A stretch of DNA of 64,000 nucleotides from assembly GCA_009760855.2 (NCBI GenBank), contig WPIO01000013.1, positions 1,152,001 to 1,216,000 on the forward strand, written 5' to 3'. A program made the translations under genes and the position numbers. Below the pieces are notes generated by a model, which worked only from the letters and a program-made list of their open reading frames with translations, searched no databases and was not told where the DNA came from. Below are positions 1 to 11,924 of the stretch, in pieces (within the stretch, counting starts at the first letter, position 1; each line of letters begins with the position of its first letter). The stretch comes from Cristatella mucedo. Its lineage: Eukaryota > Bryozoa > Phylactolaemata > Cristatellidae.

Positions 1-249
1 TTCCGCCGCGCAGAGCCGCATTCGTACAACAAGCGTCCTTAAGGGATTCGTCGGGCAAGTCCGCCGCAGCACGTGGCTCTCCTTCTTTTAGGAGTGGTTG
101 TGTGACGCAAGAGCAGCCAATCCACGACGAAGAGAGTACCGAATTAGCTGCGCGGCTGGGAGCGGAGGTGACCACGTGTGAGTGGTGACAGCGAACCCAC
201 TTCAAATACATGCCGTTGCTCTGGAGGCTGGAGGAACCCCGTGTATAGA

Positions 250-386
250 TATATAATTCATTTGTATCGCGCCCCAAGAGAACTAAATCTCTATTCAGGC
301 GCTTCATATATGCCTCAGGGCTCGAGCCCACGACCTCAGCCAGACCTTAGTCGGGGCGAACACCTTAACCGCTGGATCGCCACGTA
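250..386 (-). mobile_element. SINE-1 copy (tRNA-derived SINE)
   Basis: Read on the minus strand, this has a tRNA-like head with A-box-like and B-box-like segments (the B box reads GTCGTGGGCTCGAGCCC). A 3' part follows, starting near GAAGCGCCTGAATAGAGA and ending in ACAAATGAATTAT. The same order of parts recurs at 30598, 51348, 52210 (minus) and 55308 (plus). The 3' part resembles the LINE-A 3' hairpin. Confidence 0.8.
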
Positions 387-928
387 CCGACAATTACTGG
401 GGGTAGTCCGAACCCCCAGTTCAACGATCAAAAGTTGCCCTAAATTTTGCACAGGAAATGTATACATATAGGCAATTATCACTTAGTACTATCGCAATGC
501 AGACCGATGTGTTGTTACGTACGGGGCGTAGCGACATCCTCGTCCGGTTCCAGGACATTTGCAGCTGCCGCCGGCTGTATGGCGCCTTTTAGCGGTTCGT
601 CTTGAACTAGGGTCTTACGATCGATGTTTTTCAATACTTTGTCGCATGCGCTAACTTAGTATCTAATTCCCATATGGACGGGTGACGCGGTTTGAGAGAG
701 GATGCGTTCTTGTGGGGCTATCGCTGGGTGAAAGTCTTGCAGCTCACATAATTATTGCAAATATAATAGCAAGAGATCGCCGTCTGAACGAACTCTTTTT
801 CTTATATACTTAGAAATCCCCATACTTCACTGAGCAGATGAAGCTTATCGGAACAGGAGATAATCTCATTTCTGGATCTGCGACAATTCTACAGTACAGC
901 AAATGCCCGCGCCCCTCCTCGTCCTTCC
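387..928. other. Unassigned intergenic DNA
   Basis: I see no convincing gene or repeat here. Short open frames are isolated, and none carries a recognisable motif. Confidence 0.5.
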
Positions 929-1552
929 TTAATAATAATAGTGATAGTATTAATATTAATAATAATAGCAGACTTGACAAAGCGACCTCAGATAACTCAA
1001 TCTCTTTCTAGGCGCTTTAAATTGCCTGCAAAGGAAACACGATCGGATGGTTAGTGGTAGCATGTTCGATAAACAACAAGGATAACGTGGTTAGGGGTGA
1101 CATGCACAGGGTCAGCATGCAAGCGGCGTAAGTCACAGCATGCACAGTGTCACCCAACATAAGCACGTAAGGGATGAATCGCAGGGACTCACTAAATGCT
1201 CTCACAAATAGGTGCGTTTTCAATTTCATTTTAAATGCGGTAAAGTCACGGGATGTCGTGACACAAGTCGGAAGTGAGCTCCAGGCTTTGGGAGCATACG
1301 AACTAAAGGCAGGGTCTCCTAAAGATTTTAGATCTGTACGAGGTATGGATAAACAGTTAGATCCAGGAAAGCGGGTCGGATGATACGACGCTTAGCCTGG
1401 TGGGGCATACGATCTGATAGGTAGGCTGGAGCCAAATAATGAAGGAATTTGAAGGTGAGCGACAAAACCTTGAAGTCGATCCGTTGCTTGACTGGTAGCC
1501 AGTGCAGGTCGGCGAGAAGCGGTGTGATGTGGCAGCTGCGGTGCTCGCGTCC
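929..1552 (-). mobile_element. LINE-A copy 1, 3' end only
   Basis: Minus-strand 3' end of the L2/CR1-like family defined by the copy at 22975-26615. It holds an (AAT)-type tail at the left edge, the 3' hairpin, the 3' UTR and a decayed end of the reverse transcriptase frame. It is strongly 5'-truncated. Its 5' side abuts the tail of the next copy at 1589, so two insertions lie head to tail. Confidence 0.85.
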
Positions 1553-1588
1553 TTGCAGAAAAAGTCTGCAAATACAGTGCTCAGTACA

Positions 1589-1632
<44 letters not shown>

Positions 1633-3455
1633 TCACTTGATAAAGCGCCCTCAGAGAACTCAATCTCTCTCTAGGCGCTTTACATTTGCCGCAAAGTGAA
1701 ATGCAATTGAATGTAAGTAAAATCATGCTTGAAAAACAAAAAAATGAATAACATGGTTAGGGGTGACATGCACTAGGTCAGCATGCGAATGTGGTTAGTG
1801 GAAGCATGCATAGTGTCAGCACGCATCAGCACATCAAGGACAAATCACAAGGACCCACTAAATGCTGTCCTAAATAGGTGTGTTTTTAGGTTCCTTTTAA
1901 ATGTGGTCAGGTCAGGGGATGTTCTGACGCAGGTCGGGAGGGAGTTCCAGGCTGTGGGAGCATACGAACTAAATGCACGGTCTCAAATGATTTGAGGTTT
2001 GTACGAGGTATTTCTAGACTGTTGGATTCCGAGAAGCGGTGGTACGATGCTTGGCCTGATTGGGTAGTATATCTGAAAGATAGGCTGGAGCCATAGAATG
2101 AAGGGACCTTAAAGTGAGCGACAAAACCTTGAAGTCAATCCGTTGCTTGACTGGTAGCCAGTGCAGGTCGGCGAGAAGTGGAGTAATGTGGCAAGTGCGA
2201 AGCTCACGATAGACGAGCCTAGCTGCAGAGTTTTGCACAAGCTGCAATCGCCTGATCGCACATAGTGGGAGGCCAGTAAGCAGTGAGTTGCAGAAGTCGA
2301 GACGGGATGTCACGAATGCATGGACCAACTTAGACGTGGTATCCTTATCTAAACAAGCCCGAATTTTAGCAATATTATGAAGCTGAAAATCGGCAGATTT
2401 GACCGTGGAGCTGATATGGTCGTTTAACGAGAGGTCGCTTTGGAATATGACACCTAGATTTCGAGCTGATTCAACTGGAGATATGCTGGCAGAGCCAATT
2501 TTGAGCGTCAGCCTTTCCAATTTCTGAATCACGCTGGGTTTGCCCATAACTAGTAAGTTAGTTTCGTCATCGTTTAGTTTTAGAAAATTTGCTACCATCC
2601 ATGTGCGGATGTCATCAATGCATGCAGCAAGTGAGTTGAGAGAATTTGAGGTGCTCGAAGGCTGGGAGGGATCAAAACAAAGGTACAACTGAGTGTCATC
2701 CGAATAGAAGTGAAAGCCTAGATTGTGCTTGGCAATCACATCAGCAAGAGGCAGAGTTTAAACCGTGAAAAGAACCGGACCTAGCACGGAGCCCTGAGGT
2801 ACTCCATATTTCAGAGGTACTTCACATGGTCTTTGTCCATTCACGTCAGTACTCTAGAGTCTCCCACTGAGGTATGACCTGAACCACTGCAGAGCAGTGC
2901 CAGTGATGCCCAGGCGAGATGAGAGGCGCTCTAGAAGAACTTTGTGATCGATGGTGTCAAAAGCTGCCGAAAGATCAAGCAAAACAAGCAGAGACACTCT
3001 ACCCATGTCTGCATTCCTAAGTAGGTCGTTGTATACCCGAAGCAATGCTGACTCTGTGGAGTGATTAGCTGTAAAGCCAGACTGGAACTTACTAGCAAGG
3101 TGTGAGGTTTCGATATACGAGTTCAGCTGGTCCGCCACGACCCGTTCGAGTGTCTTTGATAGGAATGGTAGAAGGGAAACTGGGCGGTAGTTGCTTAAGT
3201 TCTCTTGGTCAAGTGTAGCTTTCTTGAGAAGTGGCCTGACTATAGCTTTTTTGAAAGGTGCTGGGACATGACCTGAGGCTAATGCAGCAAGGGAGTTTAG
3301 AGAATTCGAGGAGCTCAAAGGCTGGGAGGGATCAAAGCAAAGGTATAACTGCCATCTGCATAGAAGTGAAAGCCTAGATTGTGCCTAGTAATCACAACGG
3401 CAAGAGGGTGAGTATAAACCGAGAAAAGAGCCGGACCAAGCATGGCATCAAATAA
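1589..3455 (-). mobile_element. LINE-A copy 2, chimeric and 5'-truncated
   Basis: Minus-strand LINE-A fragment with an (AAT)n tail (1589-1632), the 3' UTR and most of the reverse transcriptase (about 2014-3318). The catalytic box reads YSDD instead of YADD. A TAA sits just upstream of it in the FTVYT motif. The TAG after YLSGRL is the same as in the full-length copy. At about 3283 the sequence does not continue upstream: it switches to a second version of the 2625-2790 segment, so the copy is chimeric. Confidence 0.9.
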
Positions 3456-3917
3456 AATAACAAAGTAAATAGAGCGTCTGCGCTAGAATTGGTTACGGTT
3501 ACGAAATAACGGAGCATTATTTAAACTGGCTGAGACGCAAAAATGCCACTGCCACTTCGTTCAGTTGTCGCGTCGCTGGTAGACCAGCGGCGCCAGACGG
3601 ATTCGGCTAGAGGTCAGCCCGACATCTGGGCGCCATATTAGTCCGAATCGAGTCGTCGAGGTGTCGTCTCTCTCTCTCTCTCCGAGGAGGAGGAGGAGGA
3701 GAAGGAGGATAGCGGAGCGACGGGCGAGGATCGGTGGCGCGGGCACGCGGTAAAACGCGATATCCGAAAAAGCGACACGTAATAGCTAACCGGCGCTTGC
3801 ATGTGACCCATGAAGCGCTCAGCAAGTGGCCAGCCATCTCCGCGGCTTTCTTGGTTGCGACCGGAAGCAGACGGTAGCGGCTAGCGGTAAGCAGCTAAGG
3901 CTTGAAAGCTCCGCGGT

Positions 3918-3986
3918 GTTGTTCGGTTTAGGCCATGCACAGAAACGTCTGCCGATTAGCACCACCACCAGCTTAATGTACGACGC
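3918..3986 (+). repeat. 69-bp direct repeat, copy A
   Basis: Begins GTTGTTCGGTTTA and ends with AATGTACGACGC. It matches 5114-5182 at about 80 percent over its length in the same orientation, 1.2 kb away. Confidence 0.8.
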
Positions 3987-5113
3987 ACAGTAATTGCAAT
4001 GTACCTGGCAGCATTGAGCGAGCCTAGCTGCTACAAGTGCGACACTACCCTTCCAACGCCGTATCGGCACAGCAGTCAACATCAACAGCTGACCTCACTG
4101 GCAGGCTGGTTACCTTACTGCTGCTCGCAGAAGGCGCGCTGGTGTACGGCTTTCTGCGACCGCCGGCAAAGTGGGCCACCGGCCATCGTCACTGAGCTGA
4201 CTTCAACAGCCGCCGTTTTGCGGACCTCGGCCGCCGTCGCTCCATCTGCTTCTGCCGACTCTGCCGCCGAGTCTCTGACCGCCCCGCGTCTACGACGTGC
4301 GCTGACGCATCCTCGGCTTGTACAACTGCTTCTCCGGCGTGCGAAGACTCTGTCCAGCCTACACAGCCTCTCCTTCCAGAGCAGACTCTTCTTTTTGCGC
4401 AGTCTCTCCGGCCTGTGAAGTCTCTCCTGCCCGTGTACACTATCCGGCCTGCGCCGCGTCACAGCCCACCGGCTTGTCGCAGGCCAACGACGCCTTCATG
4501 GCTTGCGCTGCATCACAGGCCATTGCCTCTCTGGCGGATGCTGCCACCTCTCGAGGACGCCGCCGACTTTCTCGCGGACGCCGCCGCCTCTCCGTGGACT
4601 CCGTACGCCTCAGCCCTACCGCTGACTGTTGCCTCGCATTACGCCGTTGCCTCGTGGCACACCATCGCCGCCTTGCCAAGCGTCACCGCTTGGAGAGCCG
4701 TTGCCTCCTGCCACGCGGCGGCAGCCTGGCAAACCTCTGTCGCCCGGCACACCGTCGGTGATTGCTGCTGCCGCTTCCGGTCGCACCTGTCGGCCCTCCT
4801 AGTCCGGCCAGGCTTTACCCGATCAGCATGCAACAATCGTGCTCTACCGGCCGGCCAGGTGAATACCCTCACAAGGGCCTGACGCAGCTTGGCGTAGTCG
4901 TATTGCACTGCTTGCGGGAGACTCGAGGCAAACGTGCATTGCACTCGCAAAGAGCAAGCACAAGTGCCTCTTACTCGGTTCGTATCTGCTTTGCTCGATC
5001 TCCCTCTCGAAGTTCAGCAGCCAGCCAACCAAGTCTTCGAGGCCATCGACGCTTTGGAACGCTTCTCAATACATCCCCAAGGCCGTCATCGGCTCCATCC
5101 CGAGAAATAGCTT

Positions 5114-5182
5114 GTTGTTCGGTTTACGCACAGCAGAGAAACGCCTGCCGATGACCACCACCAACAGTTTAATGTGCGACGC
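5114..5182 (+). repeat. 69-bp direct repeat, copy B
   Basis: Second copy of the repeat at 3918-3986, same length and orientation. It shares GTTGTTCGGTTTA at the left, a CTGCCGAT core and a TTAATGT..CGACGC right end. Confidence 0.8.
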
Positions 5183-5288
5183 TCGGAGCAGAGGGAAGCA
5201 CCGACTCCCTTCGCCCCTCTCCCCCACTTGAATCTCTCCTCATCGACCGCGGCTGTGCACTCGCCGACCACGACGATTAATCCAACAT

Positions 5289-5401
5289 CTGTTCACCAGC
5301 GGGTTAGCGGGAGGAACGATACCGGCCTGTGTCCACGCCATATCAGAGGCGGACCACAGCTGTGCACCCGCGGGTTTGCAAGAGGAACGTTACCTGCCTG
5401 C
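5289..5401 (+). repeat. Two-unit 43-bp direct repeat
   Basis: Units 5289-5331 and 5360-5401 share CTGT.CACC, GCGGGTT, GAGGAACG and CCTGC in the same order, separated by 28 bases. It lies just downstream of the 69-bp repeat. Confidence 0.65.
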
Positions 5402-5718
5402 AAATAATCAAACTAGGCGCGGAGCTGCCGCCGACGCATCGGGTGTGCTCATGGCAGCCAGCCAGTCAGTGCGTAGCGCCAGCTGCCGCCGGAAGTTTGA
5501 GCTGAAGAAGAAGAGACTTTCGTTCCGCAAGACCGCCCCGCGAGGTCCAAGTACAAAAACAGCAATCTCGGAAGCCACCGGTGGCGCGAGAATCGCGCAG
5601 GCAGTCGCCTCCGTCGCGAGATAATCTAGGTCAGAAGGCTGCCCGAACTGAGTTCGTCATATTGCCGCGTTACGTTTTTGCGCTTGTTTTGTTTTGTTTT
5701 TGTTTTGCTTGCGTTGTT

Positions 5719-5764
5719 TTGCGCTCGTGGCGGCGCCTCGTCCTGGGCGCCGCCGCGAGCGCAA
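5719..5764. repeat. Strong GC-rich hairpin, 19-bp arms
   Basis: Left arm 5719-5737 and right arm 5746-5764 are complementary at 18 of 19 positions, with a G:T wobble at the remaining one, around an 8-base loop. The arms are almost pure G+C. It lies at the right edge of the CpG-rich region. Confidence 0.85.
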
Positions 5765-6092
5765 CGAACCGACGGCTGTGTTTTTTCAGGAGTCGGATTA
5801 GATAGCGATAATAGCGACAAAAAACGGCCTCAGAAGAGATACGCTCGAGTCAACGGGAGTTTCGTCCGGACGCTCGCCGCTTTCCAACAAGCCAGCAGCG
5901 ATGCTCCGCTAAAAAGCAAGGAGCTCAGAAATTGGCTGGAAAAGGGTCTTGGATAGGGTTTCTGGTAACTGTTTAATAGTATTAGTGAAACGGTAGTTTT
6001 TCGCCCAAAAATTAGCAACGAGTAGACAGTTGTTTTTTTAACAGTCTTGATGTTTCTAGTGGAAGCTCGTAAACAAAAATATACTATGACTG

Positions 6093-6160
6093 AAGCTCCA
6101 ACGATCATTATGGATATGAAATGAAAAAGCTTCAACGTTTATTATGGATATAAAATATGT
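6093..6160 (+). repeat. Short tandem duplication
   Basis: Two roughly 33-base units, each containing AAGCT.CAACG and ATTATGGATAT.AAAT, lie back to back in AT-rich DNA just before the hAT relic. Confidence 0.6.
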
Positions 6161-6339
6161 AACAAAAAATTTAAAATATCTTTTGAATGAATTATTGATT
6201 TGTTACAATGTTCTTATAGAATGCACCAAAAATCAATATCAAAGTACAATTTTGCAAAAAATTAAGTAAACTAAAAATCAAATTAATCTTGTGAGATCAG
6301 CAAAGAATTGATGTTCTTTTCAGCCATGTAGTCAATTGA

Positions 6340-8760
6340 GAATATGCCGCAAAATGAAAGAATCAAATTACAGAAGTGCTAGAAGGTCCACGTGGAGGAT
6401 GTAATACATTCGTCAAATTTTCTGGAAGCTTCATTGCGACGCTGAAAAATCATCTGAAAATACACAGAATTGATTTCTGTAAGCCGGCCATCGATGACAG
6501 TGCCGCAGCTTCCAGTGGCAATTTCTTTGCCTCAGATCACGACATCACCACTTGAAGGCGTCGAGGGAAGGGAGTCGAGAAGGAGAGGAGCGAAGCAAAA
6601 ACCAAGTCCAAGTAAGTAAGCCCAACCGGTGACAGCCGTTGCGTGCAGTCACATACAGCTTGCAGCGTCAGAGTCTTGGTGCATCGGCGAGGTCAGCAGC
6701 CTGCCTGCCTGGCCAATAGGTGAGATCTATAGCTTCAGAATGTTTAGTGCAAGAGTAGGAATATCGAGGAGCTCATGTTTAGCTAAGTACTCGAGGGAGA
6801 ACGAGTCATACGATCGCCCCTGCAATTCCCTTCTGAACACGTTCGGGCACGTGCCAGCCGTCCAGTCACGTGTACAGTGGGTGCTAAAAAGAGGCTGTGC
6901 ATCGCAGGAAGAGCGCGTGCGTGAACTGTGTACGAACAAAAACGATTACCTGTTTCTAGCGTGAAAGAGTCTATAGGAGACTGTTACTGATCCGGATATC
7001 ATGATGGAATATCAATTAGGGCTATTGCTAGAAACAAGTATTTGTGGTATTCTATCTCGCGGAACGCATTCAAACTTCCAGCAAGCGCAAGCAATGTGAT
7101 GAAGCTGGTGCATGATGATTACGAAGGAAAGAGTAACAAAACGATTGCCGGTATCAAGCGAAAACTCGAGAGAGGATTTAAGCTTAGCTTGACTGTGGAT
7201 GAATACACATCCATGAGAGGACGTCAATTCTTCATTTATTCATGATAGCGGCAATGAAACAGCAATCAAGACGGGTCTTGTTCACATATTTGGTTCGTGC
7301 ACTGCTCTCAATAAGTTTGAATAAAAAAAAGCATTTGAGCGTTTTTGGAGTAGCAACGGAGAGGGATTTGGTGAGCCTGCTCAGGGCGGCACTGCAGTAA
7401 TTAGAAATAAATTGGCCACATCGATGTCATCGGATAGTTCTGCTTAAAACATGGTCTGCACCTTGGATAATGTGGCACATTGTACAAGAAGAGTACTGAG
7501 ATGGACGATTTAAATCTGGATAGTAAAAACAGTGATGAAATGGACAATTATATAGTATGTACGGACTTGGCAGTGATTTGCAATGATACATTAGAAGGAG
7601 ACGTCGATTACCACGATGTACTCACAAAATTACGTAAGCTTTTCAAATTCATTAACAAATAAATCGTACGAACAAATGTTTTTAAATCCAAAGTGAATGC
7701 TAAGTTTGGTAGCGAGATTGAACTGGATCTTGACATGAAGACTTGAGCTCCATCCATACAATGTTAGAGATGCTATTAAAGACAGAAGTCGTCATCCGCG
7801 AGACAGTAACTAAATTCAAGGCGCTGGAAACTATTGAGACATTGAATGTTAACGCTGTCAAAAATCTTCTGAAGACAATTGAACCTGTGGAGCTTACTGT
7901 AGGGAATCTAAGTCGAGGAGACGCAACGTTGATAAGTGCTGGCACGATTTTAGAATTTGTGTTCAACAATGTAATTTATCTCCATCTGTAAATCCACCAA
8001 GACTATGCGGGTGCTGCGCAGGAGACTTTTGCGTAGCGAACTCGAAGCCTAAGCGGCTTTCGGTACGTATTAGGTAGCCGACAGACTTCATCTCACGCAA
8101 GAAAGAGAATGTGGAAAGCATAGCAGAGTCAAGAGAGTAGTTGAGGTAGTGAGTAGCATTGAAGTGGCAGCTCAGGACGACTGGAAAGGATGTGCCATAG
8201 TCGGCAGCCGGAGAGAGTGGTTTCGTTGCGTAATAATAGTGGGAGTGAGTTCCACCTTCTAGGAATTGCACAGTAAAAGCTTCTTTCGACAACGGTTTAA
8301 AAAAAAAGCTTCCTAACCCAAATGCTGACATTAGTAACAAGCTCGTATACAATTTGAAGTGCAGCGATGAAGAGCGATTGAACGAGCGATGGTTGCCACA
8401 AATCTCTTGCGCAATCTCAAAGATCCACCTTTCAGCCGTCAAAAACTACGCTATACTTCGAAGGAAATCTAGCGTCTCGTCTTTTCGGAGTCAATGATGT
8501 AGAAGTTGCCGTTGAACTGTCAAACTGAAACTGTGAGCTATTCTCTTCAAGAGGAATGGAATGTGTTGCTTCAAAAAGATGGATCATCAACTGCAGTTGG
8601 AGTGCAAGATAGTTTCATATGGCTCAAGTTCGAATTCACGCTCCATAGGAACTCCGGCCAGCGCACTGAAAATCTCCAGAAATTGTACAACGCAATTCTA
8701 TAAATTAAACAAGCATTAACGGACGTTAAAAGACTTTTTCGGTGCGTTTTTCATCTATTG
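6340..8760 (+). pseudogene. Decayed hAT-family transposase
   Basis: Pieces of one transposase lie in order on the plus strand, broken by stops and frameshifts. A BED-type zinc-finger remnant is near 6390-6480 (FIATLKNHLKIHRIDF). An RNase H-fold start is near 7140-7245 (FKLSLTVDEYTSMRGRQFF). An alpha-helical middle is at 7743-7970 (HTMLEMLLKTEVVIRETV). A likely C-terminal dimerisation remnant is near 8680-8760 (LQKLYNAIL, ALTDVKRLF). A LINE-B fragment is inserted at 7968-8299, and hAT sequence seems to resume after it (EERLNERWLPQIS). Terminal inverted repeats were not found. It cannot make a working enzyme. Family assignment is by motif order only. Confidence 0.7.
7968..8299 (-). mobile_element. 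LINE-B fragment nested in the hAT relic
   Basis: Minus-strand 3' end of the LINE-B family. The frame contains LSPAADYGTSFPVVLSC, shared with copies at 39315 and 29390. The 3' end, reading GGAGATAAATTACATT, lies at the left. It splits the hAT transposase. Confidence 0.85.
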
Positions 8761-8789
8761 AAACTTATGCTACTGCAAGCCGTTAGAGA

Positions 8790-8990
8790 ATGAGTGTCCG
8801 AAAAAAGCCATCTGCAATGGGCACGTCAGCGCGCCCACTTGATGACACGCCGATGACTGAAGCACTTTATACGGACCTACGAAAGTAAATTTGCATGCTT
8901 CGGAAACGGCAAGCGGCAGAGGACTGGCGTCAGCCATAGGAAGATGAAGAGTATCACCCGAACTGCTTACAAGAAAGGCTCATGGCGTGG
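8790..8990 (-). pseudogene. Possible Ty3/gypsy integrase C-terminal (GPY/F) relic
   Basis: The minus strand reads FTFVGPYKVLQSS, which resembles the GPY/F module at the end of Ty3/gypsy integrases. Nothing else of such an element is visible nearby, so this is a weak call. Confidence 0.35.
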
Positions 8991-9710
8991 ACGAATGCTT
9001 GCTTGGTCGTTTTTTCGACTTCTTGCGAAATACATTTTCACAATATTAATGGAATTACGGAGAAGAAAGTGATCACAAAAGTTATCCAAAATGTTGGGTT
9101 GCCACGTTTCGTAGCTTTTGTGGTGGAGGTCAACGCGTTTGACGCGTGGATGGTGACTTCGAATGTACTTTAAAGGCAGCAAAGTAATTCTTTGCAGACT
9201 CAGGTTTCTCAGTCCTTTGTTTTCATATTGAGCATCGGAGGGTCAGGTTAGAGCGCTTACTTGGGGCCAAGAAGTTATCTGTTTATCTCCTGAGCAGATA
9301 TTGATCGGCTTAAGCAGCTATTAGTCTTCATACATCCGGACGCTTGCCGATCGCTAACCGAGTCAGTGTTCTGGCCAAAACAGGAAGGTATGAAGAATTG
9401 GGGCTATCTGACATCCTAAGGACGTTAGCATTCACCTGTGCATAAATAGCTTTGGTTCTCACAGTAGAAAGTATTAAAAACCTCAGTAGAAAGTATTAAA
9501 AACCTCATGTACATGTTTTTAGGGCAGTTAGATGGATACTAAGTTTATCGGATGAGGTGATAGCGGCTTGCTGGATGTATCTGCATTTGCGTGCATGTCT
9601 CATGCCATCTCGGCTCAACCGACTAGAAAACTATAGCCCAGCCTCTCTTCTTTCTTTCTTCGAAGACTCCTAGTCAATAAGCAGCTCGTGTAACACATTT
9701 ATAACAATGA
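8991..9710. other. Unassigned DNA with one tandem duplication
   Basis: No recognisable gene. A 63-codon plus-strand frame at 8982-9173 has no known motif. An exact 22-bp tandem duplication is listed separately. Confidence 0.5.
9462..9505 (+). repeat. Exact 22-bp tandem duplication
   Basis: The 22-base unit starting CAGTAGAAAGTATTAAAAAC occurs twice without interruption or mismatch, so the duplication is recent. Confidence 0.9.
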
Positions 9711-9714
9711 ATAA

Positions 9715-10465
9715 CCATAAAGAGTATTTCTGTCGAGGTTCAAGCAACACCACTACACTGAAACCTCTGTCATTCATCCGACCAATGACCCCTGAGCAGC
9801 AAAGATGGATATAATGTTACCGCCCTGGCACGGCTTGATCTATCACCTGTGTCTGACACTATTTATCAAAATATCCTACTTGGGCAGCTGAGAAAAGGCG
9901 AGGAACTGTGAGGTAAAAATCATGCTTGTCCGATCTGTCTTAAATCTGTGTCATAAGGTAGTTAGTCATGGCTCATCCAGAAGACCAATCACCTTTCAAA
10001 TTCCACAAGGTTTTGTAGTAAGTCTTTTGCTATTCTCCATTCATACCTAGCCTCTGTAAAAATTGATACTGGCCTACGGAATCGACTATTACTTCAATAG
10101 CGACAATTCCCAGTAGGATTGCACCATCGGAATCTGCAGCAGCGACTGATAGCCCGAATACCTTATATTGCAGACGTTCGAATTTCCGTAACCTAGGCGA
10201 TGAGAATAACCAATTGCTACACGCCGACCACCCCAGCCGCCCATCTGGATTAAGAGACTTTGCTCTTTTAATTGGTGATGTGGTCATGCGACTATCATCA
10301 CGCACTCGCAATTTAGGGTCTTATTCGATGTCTCAAAGTTTGAAAGCTACTTTGGGAAATCTGCCTCCACAGTTAGCCATCACTTTAAAACCCATTCTAA
10401 GATTAGGGGCTATCTACCACGTCAGCTTGCTAAAAATCTTACTAGCTTGCTACAAACGTAATGTG
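9715..10465 (+). pseudogene. Old L2-like LINE reverse transcriptase relic
   Basis: Frameshifted plus-strand reverse transcriptase. It has a QIPQGFVVSLLLFSIHT segment (IPQGSVLGPLLF type), then YFNSDNSQ where YADDSQ is expected. Near 10300-10450 it has the NLG..FD..SFES.. and HSKIRGYLPRQLA segments that normally follow. It is far more diverged than LINE-A. Confidence 0.65.
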
Positions 10466-11924
10466 TAAGATCGAAAGTTCTGATGAATACCTCATAAAGG
10501 AAAAAACATAATGCAAACCTTGTGTAACTCAGATGTAAACCAAAAAATCTAAAAATACTAAATTTACCGATCTCTGCATCATATTCTAATTGTGTACCAA
10601 CTTGCTAAACCTTATTAGATCGAGGTAAACGCTGCAACCTATTGAGGTGCGCGTGGTGCACGATTGCGACTTTTATCCAGCTTCGTTTACAGTCTCTTGT
10701 AAATTCCATAACTCTGCCAATACTTTTAGGATCAACAAGAAAATTTTGAGATATTGTGAGCTCTTCTCTGCTGGTACATCACCATGCTAAGTATTTCTGA
10801 TTTCAGCTGGATAAATATTGCCATAATTGTCATCTAAAGAAAGTCATAGGATTTAGTTTTCTTTAATCAAGGACATGCATTGATAACTTTAAATTTTTGT
10901 CTAACTTCAATATAAATAATTTTTAATTTCATTCATGTGCTGTATTTGTATCTTTTACTAAAATAAGCAAGTTCTTCAGATTAAGATTGGAAATACTATG
11001 TTTCCATTTACAGGTACTTGTCAAACAAATGTTAGCTGATTCAGCAGCCTCTTGTATGTATAGAGGCAATATAGGACCTTAATGGCTATCACCACATCTT
11101 GCAGTGGCCGTCTTTTCTAACTGAAGGTATTTTACATGTAGGCTTATCGTGAGCTTCAGCCTGAATGATGAGCCTAACTATCTAAGGTAGTTCTGTCAGG
11201 CGAGTTGTGATACGATCATTTGGAGGTTCCTGCAACAGCTCCAATGAAGTCCCAGCAATGCTCGCTGTGAACAGCAGTACTTAAAAGTTCAGTTACAGGT
11301 AATAGGCCTTCTGTTATTTCGCATATAAAATCCTTAAATGCTAAGCAGTAAGCAGTGATCTTCCGAGCGAGGCTACAGACTTTTTCCAGCCCTTCCAGGT
11401 CAATTTGTAATTGTTCCTTCCTTTCTTAATGTCATCGCACAACCAACGGGTATGTGGGTAGTGATGACTCTGTCGTTAAGTCGTAGGTGCAATTGCATCT
11501 TGAAAGTTGGCAATTAAATTGCTACAGTATTGCATCAGGGGGATGTTGGAAGGGGCTCAAACAGGAAGGCAGAGGATATGAGTTGGCTGTAGATATTATC
11601 AATGTCGAGAGACTCTAGGCTGCTTGCAGCACATGTAGCGTAGGGCGTATAAACTGAGACACATTCTACTGAGAATGAAATCTGCATACGATGACTGTGC
11701 AGAAAAGGATGACGGTCGTGAATAAAAGGGTGTCTGCTTGTTTTCCGCCCCTACCAGCAGTAGTATATGCCGGTGGGCCATTTGCGTCACGCCGCCTTGT
11801 TTGCTTAGCATCGAGATTCTAACATTAGGCTGGGATATCGTGCACTAAGTCTGAGCACAGGCGATGCAAGCAGCCGCCCTACGACAGCAGACCGCCCGCA
11901 GGAGCTTACCGACCGAGTTCGTAT
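10466..11924. other. AT-rich unassigned DNA
   Basis: Long AT-rich stretch with no open frame above 71 codons and no recognised repeat. Nothing supports a gene. Confidence 0.5.

Larger units (their letters stand above)
3540..5640. other. CpG-rich region with decayed internal repeats
   Basis: GC- and CpG-rich DNA with many overlapping frames on both strands, none of which looks like a known protein. The frames near 4200-4800 are built from loose C/T/G repeats (minus-strand frames give repeated RR-rich units), typical of compositional ORFs. It could be a promoter region or an old repeat; I cannot tell which. Confidence 0.4.

Noticed and set aside
4115-4882. Overlapping frames of 79-155 codons with repeated RR-rich units
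   Set aside because: Open in several frames at once and built from loose base repeats, so the openness is compositional.
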